DNA from: Thermoleophilaceae bacterium
Lineage (GTDB): Bacteria; Actinomycetota; Thermoleophilia; Solirubrobacterales; Thermoleophilaceae
Direction of reading: 5' to 3'
Assembly (NCBI GenBank): GCA_013812485.1
Contig: JACCTJ010000172.1
Span: forward strand, 1-9,391
Length of the DNA: 9,391 nucleotides
The notes under the pieces were generated by a model that made no database searches, was not told where the DNA came from, and saw only the letters and a program-made list of their open reading frames with translations. The position numbers were made by a program, and so were the translations under genes. Position 1 is the stretch's first letter, and every line of letters starts with the position of its first letter. Below, one piece after another: positions 1 through 7,301 of this stretch.

Positions 1-28
1 GTCGAAACCCCTCGAGTGCGGCGGCCGG

Positions 29-1593
29 CTACGCGCGGTCGACCCGCGGCGTCCCGCGTGGGACGCGGAAGCGTGCGAGCGTGCGGATGGGGCTCGTCGG
101 TTGTTGGGTGGTCTGGGGCGACTTGAACTCGACGCGCAGCTCGTCGGGCTTGGCCTCGAGCACGCCATAGCCCCGGTCGGCGAAGTTCGCGTAGCGCAGG
201 TGCGGGTTGAGCGCCGTCGCGTTGTTGACGATCGGCGCGGCCTGCTGGTCTGAGAGTCCAAGCGTCGGGCCGATGCCCAGCGAGGTGACCGAGCCCCCGA
301 CGAACTCGGTGGCGACTGACGGGCCGGTGCTCTGGCGGCCGCCCGGGTGCACCTGGCCGGCGAAGAAGGTGTGGATGTCGCCGGTGATGAACGCGACGTC
401 TTTGATCGCAGCGTTCGCGGACGAAGCCGAGCAGCTCGCGGCGCTCGGCGCCGTAGCCGTCCCACTGGTCGTGGTTGAGCGCCACGCCCGGCACCGCGTC
501 GAGCGACATGATCATCACCTGGTTTGCGACCACCTTCCACGCCGCCCGCGAGCTCTCGAGGTTTCCCTTGAGCCATGCCTTCTGGGTCTGGCCCAGGAGC
601 GTGCGCCCCGGCGCCTCGTCCTCGGGGCAGGGCCGGCCGATCTGGTCTCCGCAGGGCTGGTCGTCGCGATACTGGCGTGTGTCGAGCAGGAAGAGGTCGA
701 CCAGCCCGCCCAGGCGCAGCGTTCGGTAGAGCCGGTCGGGGTCGGCGCGGACGACCTCCATCGGCATGTTCTCGTAGAAGGCGAGATAGGCATTGCGGCG
801 ACGCTGGGAGAACGGGACGCGCACCTGTCCGGTCGCCTCCCCCGGCCGGTCGCCCGCGTAGTCGTCCTCGACCTCGTGGTCGTCCCAGATCGACATCAAC
901 GCGTGGCTCTGGCGCACTCGCCGGAGGTTGGCGTCGGAGTGAAAGAGGGCGTACTTGTCCCGGTACGCGCGCAGAGTCTCGACCTCACCATCCCGGTTGT
1001 CGCCGGTGGTGTCCTAGCGCTGTGGCGGCCCCTCGAAGAACACCTTCTCGTAGATGTAGTCCCCGAGACAGACGACGAGGTCGAGGTCGTCCTCGGCAGC
1101 GAGCCCCGCGTGGGCGGTGTAGAAGCCCGCGTCGTAAGCCTGGCACGAGAAGGAACCGATCCGCACCGGCTCTCGCGAGTCCGGCGGCAGGGGGGTCTTG
1201 AAGCGTCCCCCGACGCTGTCCTCCGAGCGCGAGGAGAAGCGTAGAAGTACTGCTCGCCGGGCCGCAGGCCGCCGCCGCTCACCCGCGCGAGGACGGTGAA
1301 GTTGCGCCGCTCCTCGGCGATCACATCGCGGCGGACGATGACCTTGCGAAAGCCCGGGTCACGCGCGACCTCGAGCTCGAGGCGCGAGTCGCGCTCGAGG
1401 CCGGCGGCGCGGGTCCAGAGCGTGATCCCCCGGCAGGTCGGCTGGCCGGAGGCGACGCCCTGAGAGAAGGCGACCTCCCCCGCGCGGGGGAAGCCGGCGT
1501 AGCGCTGCGGGTTGCCGCCGCGGAGGGGTCTGCACCGAGCGCGAGGGCGGCGGCGGCGCCGGCGAGAAAGTGGCGGCGATCGAAGTTGCTCAC
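29..1593 (-). pseudogene. phoD: PhoD-type alkaline phosphatase, broken by 3 frameshifts and 1 stop
   Basis: Remnant of a secreted PhoD-family phosphodiesterase/alkaline phosphatase, which releases phosphate from organic phosphates outside the membrane. The GTG at 1593 opens a twin-arginine signal (DRRHFLAGAAAALAL). The frame then changes at about 1510-1535, again at about 1228-1242, and again at about 405-425; an in-frame TAG lies at 1014-1016. Joining the pieces gives about 520 residues, near family length, ending at the TAG at 29-31. Family motifs survive across the pieces: FSQGVASGQP, GSFSCQAY, LGDYIYE, SIWDDHEVEDDY, FLLDTRQYR, FITGDIHTFFAG and ATEFVGGSVTSLG, so the usual metal-site Cys, Asp and His residues are still encoded. 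The first two shifts fit single-base losses and the third a single-base gain (or the complementary two-base change). It follows the SDR gene by 63 bp on the same strand. Either a young pseudogene or sequencing errors; no site is a long homopolymer. No Shine-Dalgarno sequence is seen at the GTG. Confidence 0.87.
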
Positions 1594-1656
1594 GGCGACG
1601 AGGCTGGCAGAGGCCCGTGCCCTGATGGGACCGCGCCGTTTAACCCGCCGGGCGAC

Positions 1657-2460
1657 TCAGCGCTTCGCGCGTTGAGCGCTAGCCGCCTGCTCGGCCACCT
1701 CGGCGGATCCGAGGCGCTGCGCGAGCGAGGCCACGAGACCGGGCGCCACACCGGCCAGGCCCGCGACCAGCCTGAGCCCCACCGGCGCGACGTCGACCTC
1801 CCCGCGGTCGCGTTCGATCGCGCCCACGACCGCGTCCGCCACATCCTCCGGCCTTGGCAGCCTCACCCCGCGCGGCAGCTCGATGTCGGTGTCGGCCCAC
1901 ATGCCGGCGTCGGCGACGAAGCTCGGGAAGACCGCGCTCACCCCCACGCCGCTGCGGCGCAGGTCGGCGCGCAGGGACGCCGCGAACCCGCGCAGCCCGT
2001 ACTTGGTCGCCGTGTAGACCGAGGTGCCCGCCGCGGCCAGCTTGCCGTTGAGCGAGGAGACGAAGACGAGGTGTCCCGCCCCGCGCTCGACCATCGCCGG
2101 CGAGAGAGCGCGTGCCAGCTGCATCGGGGCACGGAGGTTGACGTCGAGGGCTCGGTCGATCTCCTCGGAAGAGAACGACTCGAGGCGTCCGCTGGCGGGC
2201 AGTCCGGCGTTGGCCACGAGGACCTCGACGCTCGCGGCGCGGGACGGCAGGCCTGCCACCTGGTCGCGGTCCGCCAGGTCGGCCACGAGCAGCTCGACCC
2301 GGTCGCCGAGCTCGGCGCGCAGCTCCTCGAGGGCGTCCTCGCGGCGACCTGTAGCGACCACGGTGGCGCCGCGGGCGTGCAGAGCGCGAGCGATGGCCCG
2401 GCCGAGGCCCCCGGTGGCGCCGGTGACCAGCGCGCGGCGACCGGCGAGGGTGATGCTCAA
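1657..2460 (-). CDS. Short-chain dehydrogenase/reductase (classical SDR, NADP-type)
   Basis: A 267-residue cytoplasmic NAD(P)-dependent oxidoreductase with a Rossmann fold; substrate unknown. Visible in order: cofactor glycine motif TGATGGLG at residues 13-20, arginines 39-40 after strand beta-2 (favouring NADP over NAD), DLAD at 61-64, NAG at 84-86, catalytic Asn108, Ser136 (LVFVSS), Tyr149 and Lys153 in the YxxxK motif, and PS at 179-180 for the nicotinamide loop. This is the complete classical tetrad, so the enzyme should be active. The only usable start is TTG at 2460: an in-frame TGA lies six codons before it, and no other start precedes the glycine motif. No clear Shine-Dalgarno sequence is visible. 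It lies 80 bp after the GH31 gene and 63 bp before the phoD remnant, all on one strand, so co-transcription is possible. The C-terminus is Arg/Ala-rich and unremarkable. SDR subfamily and reaction cannot be read from the sequence. Confidence 0.93.
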   Translation of the reverse strand: MSITLAGRRALVTGATGGLGRAIARALHARGATVVATGRREDALEELRAELGDRVELLVADLADRDQVAGLPSRAASVEVLVANAGLPASGRLESFSSEEIDRALDVNLRAPMQLARALSPAMVERGAGHLVFVSSLNGKLAAAGTSVYTATKYGLRGFAASLRADLRRSGVGVSAVFPSFVADAGMWADTDIELPRGVRLPRPEDVADAVVGAIERDRGEVDVAPVGLRLVAGLAGVAPGLVASLAQRLGSAEVAEQAASAQRAKR

Positions 2461-2496
2461 CGGCCGGGCGTCAAGTCAGCGGCGGGCACGCCGCGA

Positions 2497-2502
2497 ATCG
2501 TA
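2497..2502 (-). promoter_or_regulatory. Possible -10 box for the SDR gene
   Basis: TACGAT on the minus strand fits the actinobacterial TANNNT -10 pattern and would give a leader of about 30 nt before the TTG at 2460. No convincing -35 hexamer is visible upstream, so read-through from the GH31 gene is equally possible. Confidence 0.22.
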
Positions 2503-2503
2503 T

Positions 2504-2518
2504 CCCGCGGATCGCGGG
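2504..2518 (-). terminator. GC-rich hairpin after the GH31 gene
   Basis: Perfect inverted repeat CCCGCG-GAT-CGCGGG, 23 bases beyond the GH31 stop codon in the direction of transcription. It lacks the T tract of a standard intrinsic terminator, but GC-rich hairpins without one are common candidates in high-GC bacteria. It could equally attenuate read-through into the SDR gene. Confidence 0.25.
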
Positions 2519-2540
2519 GGCGATCGCGTTCCTCGCCCGC

Positions 2541-4775
2541 TCAGCCCCGCTCGGCGAAGGCCACCTCGCGCTCCTCGCTCACCGACCAGCGCCCGGCGTG
2601 CCAGCGCACCCGCGTGCCGTCGGCGAGCCGTGCGCTCGCTCGACCGAGCCGCGGCTCTCCCCAGAGGGTCGCCTCGAGCGGCCGCACGCGCTCGTCGGTG
2701 TCCCCCAAACCCCGCGCGACGTGCGCCTCGGGATAGGTGACGACGATCGAGCCGCTGCGCACCCACACCGGGACCCGCCCGAGCGGCGCGTCGGCCAGCA
2801 CCTCGCGACCGCCGCTCGCGCGCTCGCCGGTCCAGAAGTCGATCCACTCCCCGTGCGGCAGCGCCACGACGCGCTCGCGCGCGCCGGGCTCGAGCACGGG
2901 CGCAACCCACAGCGCCGGCCCGAAGCCGTAGGCCCCGGCGATCGACCAGCCGCGCGGGTCACCGGGGTCGCTCAGGCACAGCGGGCGCACGATCGGCAGC
3001 CCGCAGCGAGCCGCGGTGGCCGCCGCGGCGCGCGTGTAGGGGACGAGGCGCTCGTGGAGCAGGAGCAGCTCGCGGTAGAGATCAAGGGTCTCGCGGTCGT
3101 AGGTCCACGCCTCCTGTTCGAAGCGCCCGTGCGAGTGCAGCAGCGGCGTGAAGCAGCCGAACTCGAGCCAGCGAATCAGCAGCTCCTTGGGGCAGCGCTC
3201 GATGAGGCGGTCGCCGAGATAGCCGCCCACGTCGTGCGACCAGTTCGAGAAGCCGCTGGCCGCGGCGGTCAGCGTTGCGGTGACGAGCGCGCGCAGCGAC
3301 CAGAAGTCGCTCACCTGGTCACCGCCCCAGGTGATGCCCTTATGCGTCGCGCCCGTCCAGGCGGAGCGCGCGAAGAGAACGCCGCGACCTGGGTGCGCCT
3401 CGTCGAGGGCACGTTGCATGGAGCGGCGGTACATCGCCGGGTAGGCCCACGCGGCCTGCGCACCGGTGCGCCCGTCGGCGAAGCGCACGTCGTCCGGGAG
3501 GTAGTAGCCCTCGCCGTCGTCGGCCTTGATCCCCTCGACCCCGAGCTCGAGCACCTCTCGCGCGAGCTCGCGCCACCAGGCGTCGGCCGCCTCGGAGGTG
3601 AAGTCGACGGGAGAGCCCGTGCCCATCCACCAGCGCGCGACGTAGGGCTCGCCGTCCGGCGCCTTGAGGAAGTGGCCGGCCTCCGCGCCCTCGGCGTAGT
3701 TCTCGGCCGGCTCGCGGTGCAGCCGCTCGGACTCGGCGTCGGGCGGTCGCTGTCCGTCGGCTGACTCGAGGTTGACCCAGGGGGTGACCCAGACCACCGT
3801 GCGCACCCCGTCGGCGCGCATGCGCGCGATCAGTCCCGGGGCGTCCGGGAACTGGTGCGGGTTGAAGCGCCAGGTGTTGTACTGCGTCTCCCAGGGCGAG
3901 TCGATGACGATCGCGTCGAGGGGCAGGCTGTGGCGCGCGTAGCCCTCGAAGTCGTCCTCGACGTCGCGCTGGTGGGCGTAGACGTCGCGGCTCTTCCAGT
4001 GGCCGTAGGCCCACTCGGGGAGGAGGTCGGGGAGGCCGGTGAGGCGCAGGAGCGACCGCAGCCGAGAGGCCGGGGTCGGGTCGGTCAGGAAGTGCAGCGC
4101 CAGCACGCCCTCGGCCGCGCGAGTCGAGACCTCGACCGGGGAGGCGAGGTCGAGCTCGACGCCGGGGCCGTGCGCCTCGATCCACACGGCGTAGCCGGCG
4201 CTCGAGATCGTCCAGGGCGCGGGCGCGCAGTCACCCATGGGCACGCCGCCGACGGCGAGCAGGTCGGGCGGGCAGTCCGGGCCGGTGTAGCGGCGGTCGG
4301 CGCCGAGGCGCACCCGGCGCCCGGACTGGTCGAGATCCTCGCCGTGGCGGGCGCCGAGTCCGACGAACCGCTCGTCGTCGCCCTTCGTCCAGCGCGCACC
4401 GTGGCGCAGCGGCCCGCCCCCGGTCTCAAAGGCGAGTACGAGCCGGTCGCGCTCGAGCGCCGCCCGGAGCTCGAAGGCACGCCCCCCGTCGAGCGTGCCG
4501 CTCAGCGCGAGCGCGCCGTCGCCGTCGCGCTCGACGACGTCGACGGTCGCGATGGCCTCCGGCTCCTCGAGCCGCTCCGAGGCGATCACGCCCTCCGTAG
4601 TCTGCACGAAGCGGTCCTCAGACTCGCCCTCGGCCGCCCACAGCGTCAGCTCGGTCAGCAGCGGGCGGCCGCCACGGTGTATCGACAGAGCGAAGGGATC
4701 GAGCGTGATCGCCGCCCGCAGCTCGCCGCGAACGAGCTCGACCTCGCCCGTTTCGATCGGCGTCTCCAGGCTCAT
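2541..4775 (-). CDS. Glycoside hydrolase family 31 (alpha-glycosidase)
   Basis: A 744-residue retaining alpha-glycosidase of GH31, the family of alpha-glucosidases, alpha-xylosidases (YicI) and sulfoquinovosidases. An N-terminal beta-sandwich (about 1-245) leads into the barrel at LLPEWAYGHWKSRD (251-264). By alignment to the YicI pattern KTDFGE, the nucleophile is Asp419 in KADDGE (417-422), and the acid/base is Asp486 in WGGD (483-486). Conserved supports include FARS (468-471), a SHDVGGY segment and the HSHGR loop. After the barrel a beta-rich C-terminal domain follows, as in YicI; the length is close to that enzyme's 772 residues. There is no signal peptide or membrane segment, so it probably acts in the cytoplasm on imported oligosaccharides. 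The ATG at 4775 has no evident Shine-Dalgarno sequence. It is divergent from the PHP-GT4 gene across 177 bp and may lead a transcript with the SDR and phoD genes. The barrel segment with IDSPWE (291-296) differs from the best-known members, so substrate is open. Confidence 0.93.
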   Translation of the reverse strand: MSLETPIETGEVELVRGELRAAITLDPFALSIHRGGRPLLTELTLWAAEGESEDRFVQTTEGVIASERLEEPEAIATVDVVERDGDGALALSGTLDGGRAFELRAALERDRLVLAFETGGGPLRHGARWTKGDDERFVGLGARHGEDLDQSGRRVRLGADRRYTGPDCPPDLLAVGGVPMGDCAPAPWTISSAGYAVWIEAHGPGVELDLASPVEVSTRAAEGVLALHFLTDPTPASRLRSLLRLTGLPDLLPEWAYGHWKSRDVYAHQRDVEDDFEGYARHSLPLDAIVIDSPWETQYNTWRFNPHQFPDAPGLIARMRADGVRTVVWVTPWVNLESADGQRPPDAESERLHREPAENYAEGAEAGHFLKAPDGEPYVARWWMGTGSPVDFTSEAADAWWRELAREVLELGVEGIKADDGEGYYLPDDVRFADGRTGAQAAWAYPAMYRRSMQRALDEAHPGRGVLFARSAWTGATHKGITWGGDQVSDFWSLRALVTATLTAAASGFSNWSHDVGGYLGDRLIERCPKELLIRWLEFGCFTPLLHSHGRFEQEAWTYDRETLDLYRELLLLHERLVPYTRAAAATAARCGLPIVRPLCLSDPGDPRGWSIAGAYGFGPALWVAPVLEPGARERVVALPHGEWIDFWTGERASGGREVLADAPLGRVPVWVRSGSIVVTYPEAHVARGLGDTDERVRPLEATLWGEPRLGRASARLADGTRVRWHAGRWSVSEEREVAFAERG

Positions 4776-4881
4776 CCGCGGATGTTCGCCGCCGGCGCGG
4801 CGATCCTGTTGCTGTCCGGTGAACGCCGACTCCGAAAGCGCCTGCTGGAAGCCGATTTCTTCACGAAGTCGTCACAGCTCC

Positions 4882-4924
4882 TTGACCGCCCGATAACCGC
4901 TCGTAGCGAAGAACGCCCTAGTTT
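4882..4924 (+). promoter_or_regulatory. Candidate promoter for the PHP-GT4 gene
   Basis: In the 177-bp divergent region, TTGACC at 4882-4887 resembles a -35 box and is followed after 16 bases by a poor -10 (TAGCGA, 4904-4909). An alternative TANNNT -10, TAGTTT at 4919-4924, would give a leader of about 22 nt but has no good -35. Small inverted repeats nearby (CGCT-CGT-AGCG, CTTC-AC-GAAG) might bind a regulator but are too short to argue from. I found no promoter for the GH31 direction that stands out. Confidence 0.22.
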
Positions 4925-4942
4925 CGGGACGACCACGAATAC

Positions 4943-4947
4943 AGGAG
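4943..4947 (+). promoter_or_regulatory. Ribosome binding site fixing the PHP-GT4 start
   Basis: AGGAG five bases before the ATG at 4953. This matters because the reading frame stays open for more than 1 kb upstream, antisense to the GH31 gene, so length alone would place the start far too early. The PHP motif LHCHS begins only 10 residues after this ATG, as expected for a domain at the true N-terminus. Confidence 0.65.
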
Positions 4948-4952
4948 CGCTG

Positions 4953-7223
4953 ATGATCCAGCCACCGAAGAGCAGGGTCGACCTTCACTGCCACTCGACC
5001 GCGTCCGCAGAGGCGCGTCTGGGTGTGCAGCGTGCCCTCGGCCTCCCCGAGTGCGCGACCCCTCCCGAAGAGGTCTACGAGCTGGCCAAGCGCCGGGGGA
5101 TGGACTTCGTCACGGTCACCGACCACGACACGATCGACGGCGCCCTGGCCCTCGCCGACCGGCCCGACGTCTTCGTCTCCGAGGAGCTGACCGCGCGCTT
5201 TCGCGGCGAGCCCCAGGCCGTGCACGTCCTCTGCTACGGCATCGACGAGGACGATCACGCGTGGCTCCAGCGCAACGCCGGCGACGTCGAGGCCTGCGCC
5301 GAGTACCTGCACGCGGGCGACATCGCGTGTGCCCTGGCGCACCCCTTCTTCGCGGTCGCCGCGCCGCTGACCGCGCGCCACCGCCGGCGCCTGACGCAGC
5401 TCTTCCCGATCTGGGAGACGCGCAACGGCTCGCGCGCGCGTGAGCTCAACCTGCCCGCCGCCATCTACATCGATACCCACGGCGGCACGGGCGTCGGCGG
5501 CTCCGACGATCACGCGGGCGTCGACACCGGGCGAACCTGGACCGAGACTCCCCTCGCAGGCTCGCCCGAACAGTTTCTCTCCCACCTCCGCGACGGTCAC
5601 GCCGACGGCTGCGGCGACCAGGGCAGCGCCGCGAAGTGGGCGCACTCGGCGATGGCCCTCGCCGTACGCACCCTCGGCGGCGGTCAGGCGCAGCCCAACG
5701 GGTTCCGGGCCAACCCGGCGGCGGTGCTCGAGATCGCCCAGCGGGTGGTGCGCGAGGGCGACGCCCGCGCGAGCGCCATCGGCGCCGACATCGATCCCGC
5801 CGACGCCCGCGCGCTGCTCGAAGCCTGGCTCGATGCCGTCGGCCTCGACCTGCGGGGCACCGACCTGCTCGCCGTCTTCCAGGACGAGGACTTCAGCCAC
5901 GCCGACCTCTTCCGCCGCGCCCGCCACGCCCACGAGCGGGGCCTGCGCCGCGCGGCGGTGGGCGCAGTCGCGGCGCTCGGCCAGGGCGGCGACCCGGCGG
6001 CCGCGTTCGGCAGCCTCTTCGACGCGCTCGTGCCCGCCATCCCCTACGCCCCGGCGGCATCGTTCCTCGGCCGCGAGAAGGCCAAGCTGATCGCCCGCGA
6101 GGGCGATCCGCGCGTCGCCGTGGTCACCGACGCGCTGGGCGGCGTCCACGGGGTCAGCCGCACGATCGAGGAGCTGCGCGAGCGCGGCGTGCCGGGCTAC
6201 GAGATCGAGGTCGTCGGCACCGACCCGGCCGTCGACCGCCGCCTCGCCGCGGTGGCCGAGCTCGACGTCCCCTTCTACCCCGGTCTGCGCATCGGTGTGC
6301 CCACCCTGCCCGGCCTCGTCGAGGCGCTGGCCGAGGGTCGCTACGACGCGGTGCACGTGACCTCCCCGGGGCCGGCGGGAGTCGCAGCCGCGCTCGTGGC
6401 GCGCACGATGAGCCTGCCGCTCGTCGGCAGCCACCACACCGAGCTCGGCGCCTACGCCGAGCTGCGCTCCGGCAATGCGGCGATCGCCGGCGGCGTCGAC
6501 ATGGCCCTGTCGGCCTTCTACGGCATCTGCGACACCGTCCTCTCCCCGAGCTCCTCGGCCGACGAGTCGCTGCGGACCCTCGGCGTCTCCCCCGAGAAGA
6601 TCCTCCGCTGGGAGCGCGGCGTCGAGCTCAAGCGCTTCGGACGCCGCCACCGCGACGAGAACCTCCTGCCGGGAGAGCTCAACGTCCTCTACGCGGGTCG
6701 CCTCACCCGCGAGAAGGGCATCGACCTGCTGGCGGAGTCCTTTCTGGCCGCGCACAGCCGCGACGAGCGCCTGCACCTGGTGCTCGCCGGCGGCGGCCCC
6801 GAGGAGGATCTCCTTTGCGAGCGCCTCGGTGAGCACGCGACCTTCCTGGGCTGGCTCGAGGGCGACGACCTCCCACGCGCCTACGCCAGCGCCGACCTCT
6901 TCGTCTTCCCGAGCCGCACCGACACCTTCGGTCAGGTCCTGCTCGAGGCCCAGGCCAGCGGATTGCCGGTCGTGGCCGTCGACGAGGGCGGACCGCGCGA
7001 CCTGATCGAGGACGGGGTCACGGGCCTCCTGCGGCCCGCCCGGACCGACGCTCTGGCCGACGCCATGCTCGAGCTCGCCGCCTCGCCGCCCATGCACGAG
7101 CGCCTCGCCGCCGCGGGCGAGCGATCCGCGCGCTCGCGCACCTGGGAGCGCGCGCTGGGGCAGCTCGCCGCCGGCTACGCGCGCTCGCTCGAGCCGATGC
7201 AGGCGGCGACGCGCGCCGCCTGA
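4953..7223 (+). CDS. PHP metal-hydrolase domain fused to GT4 glycosyltransferase
   Basis: A 756-residue two-domain protein. Residues 8-195 form a PHP domain with its metal ligands: H12 and H14 (LHCHS), D57/H58/D59 (TDHDT), E77 or E78 (SEELT), H91, H130 (AHPFF) and D186/H187 (GSDDH). PHP domains are metal-dependent phosphoesterases, for example polymerase proofreading and histidinol phosphatase. Residues 200-380 are helical, Ala-rich and unassigned. From RVAVVTDALGGVHGV (387-401) runs a GT-B glycosyltransferase of the GT4 type: SHHTELGAY (493-501), RGVELKRFG (555-563), YAGRLTREKGIDLL (580-593), AGGGPEE (612-618) and SRTDTFGQVLLEAQASGLP (654-672), in which the usual ExxxxxxxE pair appears as D657/E665. 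No signal peptide or membrane span is seen, so it is cytosolic or membrane-peripheral. GT4 enzymes with this SRTDTFG signature include lipid mannosyl- and glucosyltransferases, but donor and acceptor are unknown here. It is divergent from GH31, with a VOC gene 78 bp downstream. Confidence 0.93.
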   Translation: MIQPPKSRVDLHCHSTASAEARLGVQRALGLPECATPPEEVYELAKRRGMDFVTVTDHDTIDGALALADRPDVFVSEELTARFRGEPQAVHVLCYGIDEDDHAWLQRNAGDVEACAEYLHAGDIACALAHPFFAVAAPLTARHRRRLTQLFPIWETRNGSRARELNLPAAIYIDTHGGTGVGGSDDHAGVDTGRTWTETPLAGSPEQFLSHLRDGHADGCGDQGSAAKWAHSAMALAVRTLGGGQAQPNGFRANPAAVLEIAQRVVREGDARASAIGADIDPADARALLEAWLDAVGLDLRGTDLLAVFQDEDFSHADLFRRARHAHERGLRRAAVGAVAALGQGGDPAAAFGSLFDALVPAIPYAPAASFLGREKAKLIAREGDPRVAVVTDALGGVHGVSRTIEELRERGVPGYEIEVVGTDPAVDRRLAAVAELDVPFYPGLRIGVPTLPGLVEALAEGRYDAVHVTSPGPAGVAAALVARTMSLPLVGSHHTELGAYAELRSGNAAIAGGVDMALSAFYGICDTVLSPSSSADESLRTLGVSPEKILRWERGVELKRFGRRHRDENLLPGELNVLYAGRLTREKGIDLLAESFLAAHSRDERLHLVLAGGGPEEDLLCERLGEHATFLGWLEGDDLPRAYASADLFVFPSRTDTFGQVLLEAQASGLPVVAVDEGGPRDLIEDGVTGLLRPARTDALADAMLELAASPPMHERLAAAGERSARSRTWERALGQLAAGYARSLEPMQAATRAA

Positions 7224-7234
7224 GGGAAGACGGC

Positions 7235-7258
7235 GCGCCGCGCGTTCACCGCGGGCGC
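7235..7258 (+). terminator. Hairpin after the PHP-GT4 gene
   Basis: Eight base pairs with one bulged G (7255): GCGCCGCG at 7235-7242 against CGCGG plus CGC at 7250-7258, with a 7-base loop, starting 11 bases after the stop codon. There is no T tract, so termination is possible but not shown. It would separate the PHP-GT4 and VOC genes. Confidence 0.25.
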
Positions 7259-7287
7259 CGGTTTCGGCGAGTCCTCAGCGCCATCGT

Positions 7288-7293
7288 TAGGAT
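7288..7293 (+). promoter_or_regulatory. Candidate -10 box of the VOC gene, possibly leaderless
   Basis: TAGGAT fits TANNNT and ends 8 bases before the ATG at 7302, the spacing expected if transcription starts at or next to the ATG. Leaderless mRNAs of this form are frequent in Actinomycetota. The overlapping AGGA (7289-7292), 9 bases from the ATG, could instead be a Shine-Dalgarno sequence, so the two readings compete. Confidence 0.35.
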
Positions 7294-7301
7294 CGACTGA
7301 G

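Noticed and set aside
1..9. GTCGAAACC at the left edge recurs at 8441-8449
   Set aside because: Only nine bases match and the flanks differ, so it is not supported as a repeat, attachment site or CRISPR repeat.
207..1244. 345-codon plus-strand open frame across the phoD remnant
   Set aside because: Antisense shadow of the phosphatase; no recognisable motif. It is long only because the broken phoD frames do not restrict the complement.
1657..1680. Hairpin-like CTCAGCGC/GCGTTGAG at the SDR stop codon
   Set aside because: On the coding (minus) strand the stem has an A-C mismatch, it lies inside the coding sequence, and no T tract follows; too weak to call a terminator.
3855..4952. The PHP-GT4 frame stays open about 1.1 kb upstream, antisense to GH31
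   Set aside because: Translation of this stretch is low-complexity Arg/Val/Glu-rich with no domain; GH31 on the other strand is clearly real. The ATG at 4953 with AGGAG and the immediate PHP motif mark the true start. Long antisense frames are expected at this GC content.
4872..7097. 741-codon open frame antisense to the PHP-GT4 gene
   Set aside because: Its product is rich in Gly, Ala, Val and Glu in the manner of codon-mirrored antisense, has no family motifs, and lies wholly over a gene with full catalytic motifs.
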